From Desulfococcus sp041737845 (GTDB lineage Bacteria > Desulfobacterota > Desulfobacteria > Desulfobacterales > Desulfococcaceae): a DNA stretch of 64,000 bases. Position numbers and translations under genes: made by a program. The stretch covers positions 14,460-78,459 of the forward strand of contig NZ_JBGSQX010000008.1 of NCBI RefSeq assembly GCF_041737845.1. The letters run 5' to 3'. The notes under the pieces were generated by a model. It was given only the letters and a program-made list of their open reading frames with translations, ran no database searches and was not told where the DNA came from. Below are positions 1-8,008 of the stretch, piece after piece; position 1 is the first letter of the stretch, and each line of letters begins with the position of its first letter.

Positions 1-182
1 CGTATTCGGCCGGGCAGGGTCTCGCCGATCAGAATGAAATTGAGGATGCTGGCGAATGTGCCGATGATGAGGCCCTTGGCGATGGGCTTCTGTGCTGCGA
101 GGATGAGGACAAATCCAATGATGATGGCGGTTATCAGTGCTCTGGAGCAGTACTTCTTCTGGGTTTGTCGAATGGAATTCAT
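1..182 (-). CDS. atpI: ATP synthase subunit I (AtpI), partial
   Basis: Leftward gene cut by the window edge; only the first 60 codons are present. The protein begins MNSIRQTQKKYC and continues with two hydrophobic helices (about residues 16-30 and 37-53), which fits the small integral membrane AtpI family that assists assembly of the F0 c-ring and is usually the first or second gene of an atp operon. Its ATG overlaps the stop of the upstream AtpZ-like gene by four bases (ATGA), implying translational coupling. The family call rests on size, topology and the AtpZ neighbour; the C-terminal half is not visible. Confidence 0.7.
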   Translation of the reverse strand, partial: MNSIRQTQKKYCSRALITAIIIGFVLILAAQKPIAKGLIIGTFASILNFILIGETLPGRI

Positions 183-394
183 TCCCGGTTATCCGTATCT
201 CCGTCTTTTTCCTGCCCGATCAATTCCATTATCTGGCGATAGACCACATTTCCACCCCCGATGACGCCCAGGATGATGAAAATGGTCACAAAGATCCCAC
301 GGGTTCCCAGCCACTTGTCGATGAGCCAGCCGACAAAGAAACAGAATATGATAGAACCAGCCATGGTGAGTCCGAGCTGCATGACGATCTGCAT
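179..394 (-). CDS. atpZ: AtpZ/AtpI family F0F1 ATP synthase accessory membrane protein
   Basis: A 71-residue protein with two membrane segments separated by a short loop, carrying the family-type pattern MQLGLTMAG ... GWLIDKWLGT ... GGGNVVYR. AtpZ-type proteins are thought to help ion supply or c-ring assembly of the F-type ATP synthase. It sits directly upstream of atpI and overlaps it by 4 bp. Odd point: the codons immediately upstream of this ATG (KKNRDWAEN) remain in frame and look like the usual AtpZ N-terminus, yet no ATG, GTG or TTG exists in that frame further up; a small ORF with a ribosome site lies in another frame (420-506). The true start may therefore involve a frameshift, or the short form is simply used. 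Confidence 0.72.
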   Translation of the reverse strand: MQIVMQLGLTMAGSIIFCFFVGWLIDKWLGTRGIFVTIFIILGVIGGGNVVYRQIMELIGQEKDGDTDNRE

Positions 395-419
395 ATTTTC
401 AGCCCAGTCTCGATTTTTT

Positions 420-506
420 TTATAGTCGAAAAGCTTCTTCTTCGTTGTACCCCTCCAGTCGATGAATGACGCTGTGAATCGCCCTGTTGGAGCGATGGCG
501 TGACAT
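420..506 (-). CDS. Small ORF upstream of atpZ, possible displaced N-terminus
   Basis: A 28-codon ORF starting MSRHRSNRAIHS and ending EEEAFRL, with AGGA eight bases before its ATG. It stops (TAA at 422-420) just before an 8-A run (bases 414-421 as T on the plus strand). A +1 shift there would join it to the in-frame upstream part of atpZ (YKKNRDWAENM). It could be the original AtpZ N-terminus separated by an indel, a leader peptide, or a chance ORF. Confidence 0.3.
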   Translation of the reverse strand: MSRHRSNRAIHSVIHRLEGYNEEEAFRL

Positions 507-592
507 GATTCTTTTCCTGTATTTTTTCGTTTGGCCTATAGCAGAGGATGATCCGCCGTGTCAAGTCATGAATTTATTCCCGAAAGATTTCC

Positions 593-618
593 ACGGCCGG
601 CCCGGATGGGCCGTTTTT
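593..618 (+). terminator. Hairpin with T-tract (terminator-like)
   Basis: Six-base-pair GC stem CGGCCC / GGGCCG (598-603 with 608-613), loop GGAT, followed by TTTTT at 614-618. No rightward gene is visible before it, so its job is unclear. The rest of 507-851 contains no convincing gene; it must hold the promoters of the divergent atpZ and DHH operons, but I cannot place them with confidence. Confidence 0.35.
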
Positions 619-851
619 CCATCATGGTGAGCCTTCAGCGACAGGCCTCCGGAGGCGGGGGAGACGTTGGCGGGGGACGCCATGGAACCATGCATCCGTC
701 CGGTATTCAGACGCCTCCTCGACCCGGAGCGGCCGGAAAAGATTCTGGCCGGCGAGGGGAAAAAATGTTTGTAATATGCGTCAATGCGTCATAGTATTCT
801 GGGTGGAAACTACCGTTCCTTGATCCGCATTGCGCAGGTGTGACCGAAGTT

Positions 852-1886
852 ATGAAGCTATCCGCCGTCGAAAGGCTTCGACGTTTCTACAAACAGTTTT
901 CAGGCAACGACCAGGTGCTTGTCCTGATCAATGCCGACCCCGATGCCATCGCCAGCGCCATGGCCGTCAAACGGCTCCTGTGGCGGAAGGTCGCCGGCGT
1001 TGCCATCTCGAACATCAACGTCATCAAACGGCCCGACAATTTGGCCATGGTTCGTCTTCTCGGCGTGAACCTGCTTCATGTGGACAACCTCAAGGGCGAA
1101 ACCCGGTTCAATCGGATCGTGATCGTGGATTCACAGCCCAGCCACAATGACGCCTTTCTGAGGTTCAACCCGGATGTGGTCATCGATCATCATCCCAGGA
1201 CGGACATGAACGTCCAGTTCGCGGATATCCGCCCGGAGTACGGCTCCAACTCCACCATCCTGACGGAATACCTGCGCGCCGCGAGGATCAAGCCCTCGGT
1301 GAAACTCGCTACCGGGCTGTTCCACGCCATCAAGACCGACACCCGGAATTTTGAGCGGCAGACCCTGATAGAAGACATCCGGGCCTTCCAGTTTCTGTTT
1401 CGATACGCCAATACCACGCTGGCCAGGAAGATCGAGCAGGCGGATCTCCGGCTCGATTTCCTGAAATATTTCAAAATCGCCATCGAAACCATGCGGGTCC
1501 ACCGGGGGCGGGTGTTCGTCCATCTCGGGGAGGTCGTCAATCCCGATGTCTGCGTATTGGTCGCCGATTTTTTCATGCGGGTGAACCCCGTCACCTGGAG
1601 CATCGTTTCAGGGGTGTGCGACGGGACGCTGATCCTGATCTTCCGAAACGACGGCATCCGGAAGAATGCGGGCACGGTGGCCAAGAAGAGCTTCTGTCAA
1701 CTGGGGTCGGCGGGCGGCCACAAGAGCATGGCCCGGGCCGAAATTCCGGTCAGCTGCATTCCCGAGATGGTCGATATCCGTGACGAACGGCAGATGCTGC
1801 ACTGGATTATTGACCGGATCGAGCAGAAACATCCGGTGGCCCAGAACTGCCGGAAAAACACCGTGGGTGCCGAGAGGGATGAATGA
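852..1886 (+). CDS. DHH/DHHA1 family phosphoesterase
   Basis: A DHH-superfamily phosphoesterase of 344 residues. Visible motifs are NADPDAIASAMA near the N-terminus (metal-binding D-x-D), IVDSQPS, VIDHHPR (the DHH motif), and a C-terminal DHHA1-type GSAGGHKSMARAEIP. Members include NrnA-type nanoRNases and cyclic-dinucleotide or pAp phosphatases; the sequence alone does not tell which substrate is used. A GTG at 840 would add four residues; ATG 852 is preferred because an AGGTG lies upstream. The stop overlaps the next ATG (ATGA), so it leads an operon with the metallo-beta-lactamase gene. Confidence 0.85.
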   Translation: MKLSAVERLRRFYKQFSGNDQVLVLINADPDAIASAMAVKRLLWRKVAGVAISNINVIKRPDNLAMVRLLGVNLLHVDNLKGETRFNRIVIVDSQPSHNDAFLRFNPDVVIDHHPRTDMNVQFADIRPEYGSNSTILTEYLRAARIKPSVKLATGLFHAIKTDTRNFERQTLIEDIRAFQFLFRYANTTLARKIEQADLRLDFLKYFKIAIETMRVHRGRVFVHLGEVVNPDVCVLVADFFMRVNPVTWSIVSGVCDGTLILIFRNDGIRKNAGTVAKKSFCQLGSAGGHKSMARAEIPVSCIPEMVDIRDERQMLHWIIDRIEQKHPVAQNCRKNTVGAERDE

Positions 1887-2668
1887 CGCGTCCATCCGGT
1901 GACCTGCGGGTCGTCGTTCTGGGGTCGGGGACCTGCGTGCCGTCTCTCCGGCGGAGTGCCTGCTCGGTATACATGGAGACCGGCGACGCCAGGATGCTCT
2001 TCGATCTGGGTCCCGGCACCATGCGCCGGCTGCTGGAAAACGGCACGGAGATTTTCGAGATCACCCATATATTTCTGAGCCATTTTCACCCCGACCATTC
2101 CGGCGAGCTGGTACCCTTTCTCTTTGCAACCAAATACCCCGACATCTCGCGGCGGAAAACGCCGCTGACCCTTGCAGGCGGAAGGGGAACGATTGCTTTT
2201 CTCGACGGGCTTTTCCGGGTTTACGGAAGCTGGATGGATCTCCCGGAGGCGCTTTTCCGGGTCATCGAATTCGATACGGCCGGCCCGGACGGCCGGGTGT
2301 TTGAATCCTTCCGTGTGGACACGGCTCCGGCGGCGCACAACCCGGAGAGCATCGCCTTCAGGGTTACGTCGGCCGGCGGCAGGTCGGCCGTCTACTCCGG
2401 GGATACCGATTACAGCGAGAACCTGGTCCGGCTCTCGCATCTGGCGGATCTTCTGATCTGCGAAGCGGCCCTGCCGGATGCCATGAAGGTGGAAAAACAC
2501 CTGACCCCCTCCCTTGCCGGAGAGATCGCCCGGCGTGCCTCGGCAAAGCGCCTGATGCTGACCCATTTCTATCCCCCGTGCGACGCGGCGGACATCCGGG
2601 GGCAATGCCGAAAAACCTTTTCAGGGCCCCTCCTGCTGGCGGAAGACCTGATGGCGGTGGTCTGGTGA
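1883..2668 (+). CDS. Metallo-beta-lactamase fold hydrolase (RNase Z-like)
   Basis: A 261-residue MBL-fold hydrolase. It has the metal-binding HxHxDH motif (LSHFHPDHSGEL, about residue 72), GDTDYSENL (bridging Asp) and LTHFYP near the C-terminus. The N-terminal LGSGTCVPS is characteristic of the RNase Z / ElaC-like and arylsulfatase-like subgroup. It is shorter than tRNase Z enzymes and has no obvious exosite arm, so tRNA processing is not assured. It is translationally coupled to the DHH phosphoesterase upstream; the pairing suggests linked phosphodiester or nucleotide metabolism, but this is inference. Confidence 0.82.
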   Translation: MTRPSGDLRVVVLGSGTCVPSLRRSACSVYMETGDARMLFDLGPGTMRRLLENGTEIFEITHIFLSHFHPDHSGELVPFLFATKYPDISRRKTPLTLAGGRGTIAFLDGLFRVYGSWMDLPEALFRVIEFDTAGPDGRVFESFRVDTAPAAHNPESIAFRVTSAGGRSAVYSGDTDYSENLVRLSHLADLLICEAALPDAMKVEKHLTPSLAGEIARRASAKRLMLTHFYPPCDAADIRGQCRKTFSGPLLLAEDLMAVVW

Positions 2669-2681
2669 AAGGCAAACCCCG

Positions 2682-3407
2682 ATGCCCGTCTATCCCATAA
2701 ATCTCAATGTGCAGGACCGCCTGTGCGTGGTGGTGGGCGGCGGCGCCGTCGGCGCCCGAAAGGCGCTCCTGCTGGTCCGCTGCGGGGCGCGGGTGACGGT
2801 GGTGAGCCCAGAGGTGACCGATGCCCTGCGGCCGGACATCGACAGCGGGGCGGTCTGCTGGCGGGCACGCGGCTACTGCAGCGTCGACCTGGCTCCGGGT
2901 CCGTTTGCGTCGCTGCAGGAGGGCGGGGCGCCCGAGGAAACGGCATCCGTTTCCGGGGCGGTCTTTCTGGTGATCGCCGCCACCGACAACCCCGCGGTCA
3001 ATGCGCGGGTTGGGGCGGATGCCCGGAGAAGGGGCGTTCTCTGCAATATCGCCGACCGGCCCGAGGCGTGTGATTTCACCCTCCCGGCGGTGGTGTCGCG
3101 GGGGGACCTCACGATCACGGTGTCGACATCGGGCAGGAGCCCCGCGCTGGCCCGGAAGCTCCGCAAGGAACTGGAGACGCTCCTGGGGGAGGAATATGCG
3201 GTCGGCCTCAGGCTGATGGGGGCCGTCCGGAAGAAACTCCTGGGAGAGGGCCGCGATCCGGAAACCCACAAGATCCAGTTCCGGCGGGTAATCGACGGCG
3301 GGCTGATTTCCCTGATCAAGGAAGGCCGGTTCGCGGAGGTCGACCGGCTGCTCCTGGACGCCCTGGGCGAAGGCTATACCTTTGACTCCCTGATGAAAGC
3401 GGTTTGA
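2682..3407 (+). CDS. Precorrin-2 dehydrogenase / sirohydrochlorin ferrochelatase-type (SirC/CysG N-domain)
   Basis: A 241-residue protein starting MPVYPINLNVQDR with the NAD-binding GGGAVGARKALLL, followed by DRPEACDFTLPAVVSRGDL and TSGRSPALARKLR, the hallmark stretch of the CysG/MET8 N-terminal domain. It oxidises precorrin-2 to sirohydrochlorin (and in some members inserts iron), feeding siroheme or the alternative heme pathway. The methyltransferase half of CysG is absent. A roughly 20-residue insert between the early Rossmann strands (about residues 70-88, containing QEGGAPEETAS) is longer than usual. It lies in an operon with hemX/ccsA and hemA, which is consistent with tetrapyrrole synthesis. 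Confidence 0.88.
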   Translation: MPVYPINLNVQDRLCVVVGGGAVGARKALLLVRCGARVTVVSPEVTDALRPDIDSGAVCWRARGYCSVDLAPGPFASLQEGGAPEETASVSGAVFLVIAATDNPAVNARVGADARRRGVLCNIADRPEACDFTLPAVVSRGDLTITVSTSGRSPALARKLRKELETLLGEEYAVGLRLMGAVRKKLLGEGRDPETHKIQFRRVIDGGLISLIKEGRFAEVDRLLLDALGEGYTFDSLMKAV

Positions 3408-3412
3408 CGGCC

Positions 3413-4246
3413 ATGATGGATACGATGAATATGCTCGTTACGGCGACCATGGTGTTTTACGTCCTGAGCACCCTGGGGTATTTCGGCTATCTGTTCCTGC
3501 AGAAGGAGCCCTGGCAGAAACTCGGATTCGTGCTCCTGGGCATGGGCTTTGCCTGCCATACCCTGCTGATCGGATATGCCTTTGTCCGCTTCGGGTCCCT
3601 TCCGGCCCACAACCTCCACCAGACCCTTCTCCTGGCCGGCTGGGCGGTCACGGGATTTTTTCTGGGATTCCAGTACCGGTTTCACCTGAAGGTGATGGGG
3701 GTGTTTGCCGCGCCGCTCGCGGCGTTCGTGATGATCGTCTCCTCCCGGCTGCCCGTCGAGCCGGCGCAGGTCCAGGCCCACTTCAGGAGTGTCTGGCTGA
3801 TTTTCCACGTGGTCATCATTCTGGTCGGCGAGGCCGCCTTTGCCATGGCCTGCGGGGTGGGGATCCTCTACCTCGTGCAGGAGCACGCCATCAAGCACAA
3901 GAAGCGGGGGTTCTTCTACCGCCGCCTCCCGTCGCTGGATCTTCTTGACAGCACGGGATATGCGTGTATTGTTTCCGGATTCACCCTGCTCACCATTGGG
4001 CTGATCGGCGGGTTCCTGTATGCCAAGACCGTCTGGGGAAGGTTCTGGAGCGGGGACCCCAAGGAGGTCTGGTCGGGCATCATGTGGCTTTTTTACGCGG
4101 CCCTCCTTCACGAGCGGCTGACCGTCGGATGGCGGGGGCGGAAATCGGCGATCATGTCCATCATCGGGTTTGCGGTCCTCCTGTTTACATTTCTGGGCGT
4201 CAACATTTTTTTAAAGGGGCATCATGGAGAGTTTACACAATGGTAA
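3413..4246 (+). CDS. HemX/CcsA-like cytochrome c assembly family membrane protein
   Basis: A polytopic membrane protein of 277 residues with about eight hydrophobic segments. The conserved C-terminal signature WGRFWSGDPKEVWSGIMW matches the WWD-like loop of CcsA/CcmC/HemX heme-handling proteins. It sits directly before hemA, as in many bacteria where HemX modulates glutamyl-tRNA reductase; a role in heme delivery to c-type cytochromes is the alternative. A TTG at 3404 overlapping the previous stop is possible, but ATG 3413 is preferred. Confidence 0.82.
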   Translation: MMDTMNMLVTATMVFYVLSTLGYFGYLFLQKEPWQKLGFVLLGMGFACHTLLIGYAFVRFGSLPAHNLHQTLLLAGWAVTGFFLGFQYRFHLKVMGVFAAPLAAFVMIVSSRLPVEPAQVQAHFRSVWLIFHVVIILVGEAAFAMACGVGILYLVQEHAIKHKKRGFFYRRLPSLDLLDSTGYACIVSGFTLLTIGLIGGFLYAKTVWGRFWSGDPKEVWSGIMWLFYAALLHERLTVGWRGRKSAIMSIIGFAVLLFTFLGVNIFLKGHHGEFTQW

Positions 4247-4287
4247 GCGTCGTACAACAGGAGTCCTGTGATGGGGGGAGGCCGGCC

Positions 4288-5676
4288 ATGGAGGATAAAG
4301 ACCCCTCGGGGCGGGCGGATTTCGGAGAATTGACGCCGACGTCCGCGGAAGCGGATTCAGGGCTGTGCTATCTGGAGTGCGGCAAGAGGAGGCCCCGTCT
4401 GGATATCGTGCTTCTGGGGCTCAATCACAAGACCGCCGGGGTGGAGCTTCGGGAATGCTTGGGCTTTTCCACCGCCGAAGCCGACCAGGCCCTGCGGAAT
4501 TTTCAGGAATCGCCGGTCATCCGGGAGGTGTTCCTGCTGTCGACCTGCAACCGCGTGGAGATCCTGCTGACCACGCCGGATGCGCCCGCGGCGGTGGCGG
4601 CGGCCAAAACCTATCTCAGCGAATCCAAGCAGCTCCCGGTGGCGGATTTCGAATCCGCCCTGTACGTTCATCACGGAGACGAGGCGGTCCGCCATATCTT
4701 CCGGGTGGCGGCGAGCCTCGATTCCATGGTGGTCGGGGAGCCCCAGATTCTGGGCCAGATCAAGGAGGCCTACCGGGCCGCGGTCGACAAAAAGACCTCC
4801 GGGGTGATCCTGAACCGGCTCCTCCACAAGACCTTCTTCGTGGCCAAACGGGTGAGGACCGAGACCGGCATCGGCGACCACGCGGTCTCCATCAGCTATG
4901 CGGCCATTGAGCTCGGGCGCAAGATCTTTGGCACCCTCGAGGACAAAAAGGTGCTACTGGTGGGCGCAGGCGAGATGGCGGAACTTGCGGTGGAGCATCT
5001 GATCCGCCACCGCGTCGGGGAAATCCATGTCGCCAACCGGACCTTCGAGAGGGGGGTGGCCCTGGCGGAACGGTTTCACGGAAAGGCCATCCGTTTCGAG
5101 GAGGTCCCCGACGCCCTCCATGACGTGGATATCATCATCAGTTCCACCGGCTCCCCCGGTTTCATCCTGCAGCGGGACCAGGTGAAGCAGGCGCTCCGGC
5201 CGAGAAAGAACCGACCGCTCTTTTTCATCGACATCGCCGTTCCCCGGGATATCGATCCGGAAATCAACCGCCTTTCCAATGTCTATGTCTACGATATCGA
5301 CGACCTTGCGGGGGTCATCGAGGAGAACGTCGAAGACCGCCATCGGGAGGCCCGGCGGGCCGAGGGGATCATCGACGAGATGGTCGTGCGGTTCCGGCAG
5401 TGGTACGGGCAGCTGGACATCGTGCCGACCATCGTGGCGCTTCGGGAAAAATTGTACGGGATCGCGGACGCCGAGGTCCGGAAGACCCTGAGCCAGTCTC
5501 TGGGCCATCTCCCTGCCGAGGACGGACAGGCGGTCCGGCGGATGACCAATGCCCTGGTCAACAAGATCCTCCACGATCCGACCCTGTTTTTGAAGCGCAA
5601 CGGGTGCCTGGGGGAGAAGTCGGTCTATCTGGACGCCGCCCGTAAACTTTTCAGGCTGGATGAGGATGAAATATGA
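4288..5676 (+). CDS. hemA: Glutamyl-tRNA reductase
   Basis: Catalyses NADPH-dependent reduction of glutamyl-tRNA to glutamate-1-semialdehyde, the first committed step of C5 tetrapyrrole synthesis. Family motifs are clear: LLGLNHKTAGVELRE, LSTCNRVEI (the catalytic Cys is in STCNR), GEPQILGQIKEAY, GAGEMAELAVEHL (NADPH domain) and a C-terminal dimerisation helix region. I chose ATG 4288 because a strong GGGGGGAGG lies six bases upstream; it gives 462 residues with a 30-40 residue acidic extension before the usual start. An in-frame ATG at 4240 overlaps the previous stop. The stop overlaps fabD by 4 bp. Confidence 0.93.
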   Translation: MEDKDPSGRADFGELTPTSAEADSGLCYLECGKRRPRLDIVLLGLNHKTAGVELRECLGFSTAEADQALRNFQESPVIREVFLLSTCNRVEILLTTPDAPAAVAAAKTYLSESKQLPVADFESALYVHHGDEAVRHIFRVAASLDSMVVGEPQILGQIKEAYRAAVDKKTSGVILNRLLHKTFFVAKRVRTETGIGDHAVSISYAAIELGRKIFGTLEDKKVLLVGAGEMAELAVEHLIRHRVGEIHVANRTFERGVALAERFHGKAIRFEEVPDALHDVDIIISSTGSPGFILQRDQVKQALRPRKNRPLFFIDIAVPRDIDPEINRLSNVYVYDIDDLAGVIEENVEDRHREARRAEGIIDEMVVRFRQWYGQLDIVPTIVALREKLYGIADAEVRKTLSQSLGHLPAEDGQAVRRMTNALVNKILHDPTLFLKRNGCLGEKSVYLDAARKLFRLDEDEI

Positions 5677-6608
5677 AGAAAATCGCATTTCTGTTTCCCG
5701 GCCAGGGGTCCCAGTCCGTGGGCATGGGAAAGGACGTATTCGAGGCGTATGACGTCGTGAGGGACCGCTTTCAGGCGGCCGAGGAGATCACGGGGCTGCC
5801 CATATCCAGGCTCTGCTTCGAGGGCCCCATGGCCGCGCTCACGGAGACGGTCCATCTCCAGCCCGCGGTGACCACGGTGAACCTGGCGTTTCTCGCCGTG
5901 CTGCAGCGGGAGGGGGTCACGCCCCATGTCGCCGCCGGACACAGCCTTGGAGAGTACAGCGCCCTGTGTGCTGCGGGGGTCGTCTCCGAGGCGGACACGC
6001 TCCGGATGGTTTTCAAGCGGGGCGAACTGATGCACCGGGAGGCGACCCGGCACCAGGGGGCCATGGCCGCCATCATCGGCCTTCCCATCGAAACCGTGCG
6101 GGGCCTGGTCGCCCAAGTGGCGGACGGCGTCGTTTCGGTCGCCAACCACAACGCGGAAACCCAGATCGTCATCACCGGTTCTCCCGAGCCGGTGAAAAAG
6201 GTGTCGGAGCTGGCCGCGGCCGAGCGGGCCAAGGCCGTTCCGCTCAAGGTCAGCGGCGCGTGGCACAGCCGGCTGATTCAAGGCGCCGAGGCGGAGTTCC
6301 GCGAATTTCTGGGCACGATCGCCTTTCATCCGCCGGCCTGCGGGGTGATTCACAATGTCACGGCGGACCGCATGGATGACCCCGTCCGGATCCGGAGCCT
6401 CATGGCCGAGCAGTTGTGCAGCCCGGTCCGCTGGTACGATTCCATGCGCAAGCTCATGGCCGAAAAGGTCGATGTCCTTGTGGAGGTCGGTCCGGGGAAG
6501 GTGCTGGCCGGACTCGCGAAAAAAATACTGCCGAAGGCCTATCCGTGCGAGGTCTATAATGTCAACGACAGGGAAAGCCTCGAAGCCTTTCTGAAAGGCG
6601 TGGCATAG
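5673..6608 (+). CDS. fabD: Malonyl-CoA:ACP transacylase
   Basis: A complete 311-residue FabD that loads malonyl groups onto acyl carrier protein for fatty-acid synthesis. Motifs are FLFPGQGSQSVGMG at the start, the nucleophile elbow GHSLGEYSAL (Ser about 91), the His motif in KVSGAWHSRL, and VEVGPGKVLAGL near the end. It is translationally coupled to hemA by an ATGA overlap. This is an unusual operon partner, since no other fab gene is in the window. Confidence 0.95.
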   Translation: MKKIAFLFPGQGSQSVGMGKDVFEAYDVVRDRFQAAEEITGLPISRLCFEGPMAALTETVHLQPAVTTVNLAFLAVLQREGVTPHVAAGHSLGEYSALCAAGVVSEADTLRMVFKRGELMHREATRHQGAMAAIIGLPIETVRGLVAQVADGVVSVANHNAETQIVITGSPEPVKKVSELAAAERAKAVPLKVSGAWHSRLIQGAEAEFREFLGTIAFHPPACGVIHNVTADRMDDPVRIRSLMAEQLCSPVRWYDSMRKLMAEKVDVLVEVGPGKVLAGLAKKILPKAYPCEVYNVNDRESLEAFLKGVA

Positions 6609-6612
6609 CCGG

Positions 6613-7032
6613 TCAGGAATCCACGCCAGAGGATGTTTCGGGGGGAAATTTGAAGAACTGGACGCCTTCGTCCTTGAGGAGTTTCTCTTCATCGGCGGTG
6701 CTGTTGCCCCGGATATTCCGGGGTTCGACGGCGCCGTAATGGATTTTGAGGGCCTCCTTGGCGAAGTCGCACCCCACATCCTCGAAGTTCTTGTCCACAA
6801 ACTCCGTGAGCCGCCGGCCGATCTTCGCCAGGTCCTCCCGGGAAGGCGGCGGCTCCGGCGCGGTATGGGAGGATTTGATGGCAAATGCGGAAGGGATTTT
6901 CGAAGCGGTCGTGTTTCCGCAGACCGGGCAGACGACCAGCCCGTTTTCCATCTGCGCCTCAAAAGCCCGACTGTCTTGGAACCATCCTTCGAAGAGATGG
7001 CCGTTGGCGCATTGCAGGTCAAATACGATCAT
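6613..7032 (-). CDS. DUF1178 family protein
   Basis: A 139-residue protein beginning MIVFDLQCANGHLFEGWF with a CxxC pair (VCPVCGN, about residue 37) that resembles half of a zinc ribbon. This N-terminal pattern is typical of the DUF1178 family, whose function is unknown. It is transcribed convergently with fabD, with a gap of only four bases, so the two transcripts must terminate within or past each other. Confidence 0.75.
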   Translation of the reverse strand: MIVFDLQCANGHLFEGWFQDSRAFEAQMENGLVVCPVCGNTTASKIPSAFAIKSSHTAPEPPPSREDLAKIGRRLTEFVDKNFEDVGCDFAKEALKIHYGAVEPRNIRGNSTADEEKLLKDEGVQFFKFPPETSSGVDS

Positions 7033-7113
7033 CGATCTTGCCTCTGATTGCAGGGGTTATCAAGCCTGACGACCGTTAAATTACCATAACGACCCATCTT
7101 TTCAAAGAGATTA

Positions 7114-7143
7114 TTGACGGAACATTTTTTTTTGACGTATGTA
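7114..7143 (+). promoter_or_regulatory. Candidate sigma-70 promoter for the SH3 gene
   Basis: TTGACG at 7114-7119 and TATGTA at 7138-7143 with an 18-base spacer, in the divergent gap between the DUF1178 gene and the SH3-domain gene. The spacer contains a long T run. Called by eye only. Confidence 0.4.
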
Positions 7144-7204
7144 TACAGACCTTCCCGACAGGCGCCGAAGATTAACCGACAGATCCCATGGAGACGGTTC
7201 ACTG

Positions 7205-7858
7205 ATGAAAAAAGTGCTTTCGATCGGAATGTTGCTTTTGGTTTTTTCCACGGCCGCGCTGGCCGAGAGGATGTATGTCAGCGACAAGATCCGGATTACG
7301 GTTCGGACGGGTCCCGGCATCGATTTCAAGGTCATTGCGGAAGCCGAGTCCGGGCAGATGATGGACGTGCAGGAGGAGAGGGCGGGGTGGAGCCGTGTCA
7401 TCCTGACGAGTGGAAAGGAAGGGTGGGTGCTTTCCCGCTTTCTCGCGAAAACCAGGACCCGGGGAGATCAGGTCAAGACGCTTCAGATTGCCCATGACGA
7501 GTTGAAGACCCAGGTGGATGTCCTGAAGACGGAGAACGAGACGCTGAAGGAGGAAAACCAGAAGCTCGATCTCCTGACCGGTGAAAATCGGCGGGCGTTG
7601 GAGGAAATATCCCACGCCTACGAGGTCCTCAAGGCGGAGTCCAAGGACTACCTGAAGCTCAAGTCTGACTACGAAAACGCCGTTTCCCGCATCGAGGAGC
7701 AGAAAATCGCGGCGGAGCGGCTGAAAAACCGCATGGAGGCGTCGGCGTGGAAGGAAAACGCCGCTTTTTTTATCGGCGGCGGTGTTCTGGTGATGCTGGG
7801 ATTCGCCATCGGGGCGTTGAGCCGGGGAGGGGACAAGCGGAGATCGTCTCTTCTATAG
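7205..7858 (+). CDS. SH3-domain, coiled-coil, membrane-anchored envelope protein (YgiM-like)
   Basis: A 217-residue protein. Residues 1-20 form a signal peptide (MKKVLSIGMLLLVFSTAALA), followed by a bacterial SH3 domain (about 22-85, with VRTGPGIDFKVI and GWSRVILTSGKEGWV), a long heptad-rich coiled coil (about 95-185) and a C-terminal transmembrane helix ending in basic residues (GALSRGGDKRR). This order matches the YgiM/TIGR04211 family, which is thought to bind the cell wall. The ATG at 7205 gives the signal peptide at the extreme N-terminus, so the longer frame from 7139 was rejected. Confidence 0.82.
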   Translation: MKKVLSIGMLLLVFSTAALAERMYVSDKIRITVRTGPGIDFKVIAEAESGQMMDVQEERAGWSRVILTSGKEGWVLSRFLAKTRTRGDQVKTLQIAHDELKTQVDVLKTENETLKEENQKLDLLTGENRRALEEISHAYEVLKAESKDYLKLKSDYENAVSRIEEQKIAAERLKNRMEASAWKENAAFFIGGGVLVMLGFAIGALSRGGDKRRSSLL

Positions 7859-7910
7859 TTAAACGGGGATCCTCCCCACGCCGCGGGCTCGCCGGACGGG
7901 GCGCCACGCG

Positions 7911-7938
7911 TTGACATTCCTGAATTTGGCATTAATTT
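7911..7938 (+). promoter_or_regulatory. Candidate promoter for dnaJ
   Basis: TTGACA (7911-7916) and TAATTT (7933-7938), 16-base spacer, about 70 bases before the dnaJ start. No CIRCE-type inverted repeat or clear sigma-32 element was seen nearby. Confidence 0.5.
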
Positions 7939-8008
7939 TTTCCATAGTTCAGCGAGTGTGGCGTTTGCGGTTACACATTTATCATGAGTCGGGAAATCAG
8001 GACGTTAG

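Noticed and set aside
3964..4287. Long N-terminal extension of hemA
   Set aside because: Overlaps the HemX/CcsA gene in another frame; a strong ribosome site directly precedes ATG 4288.
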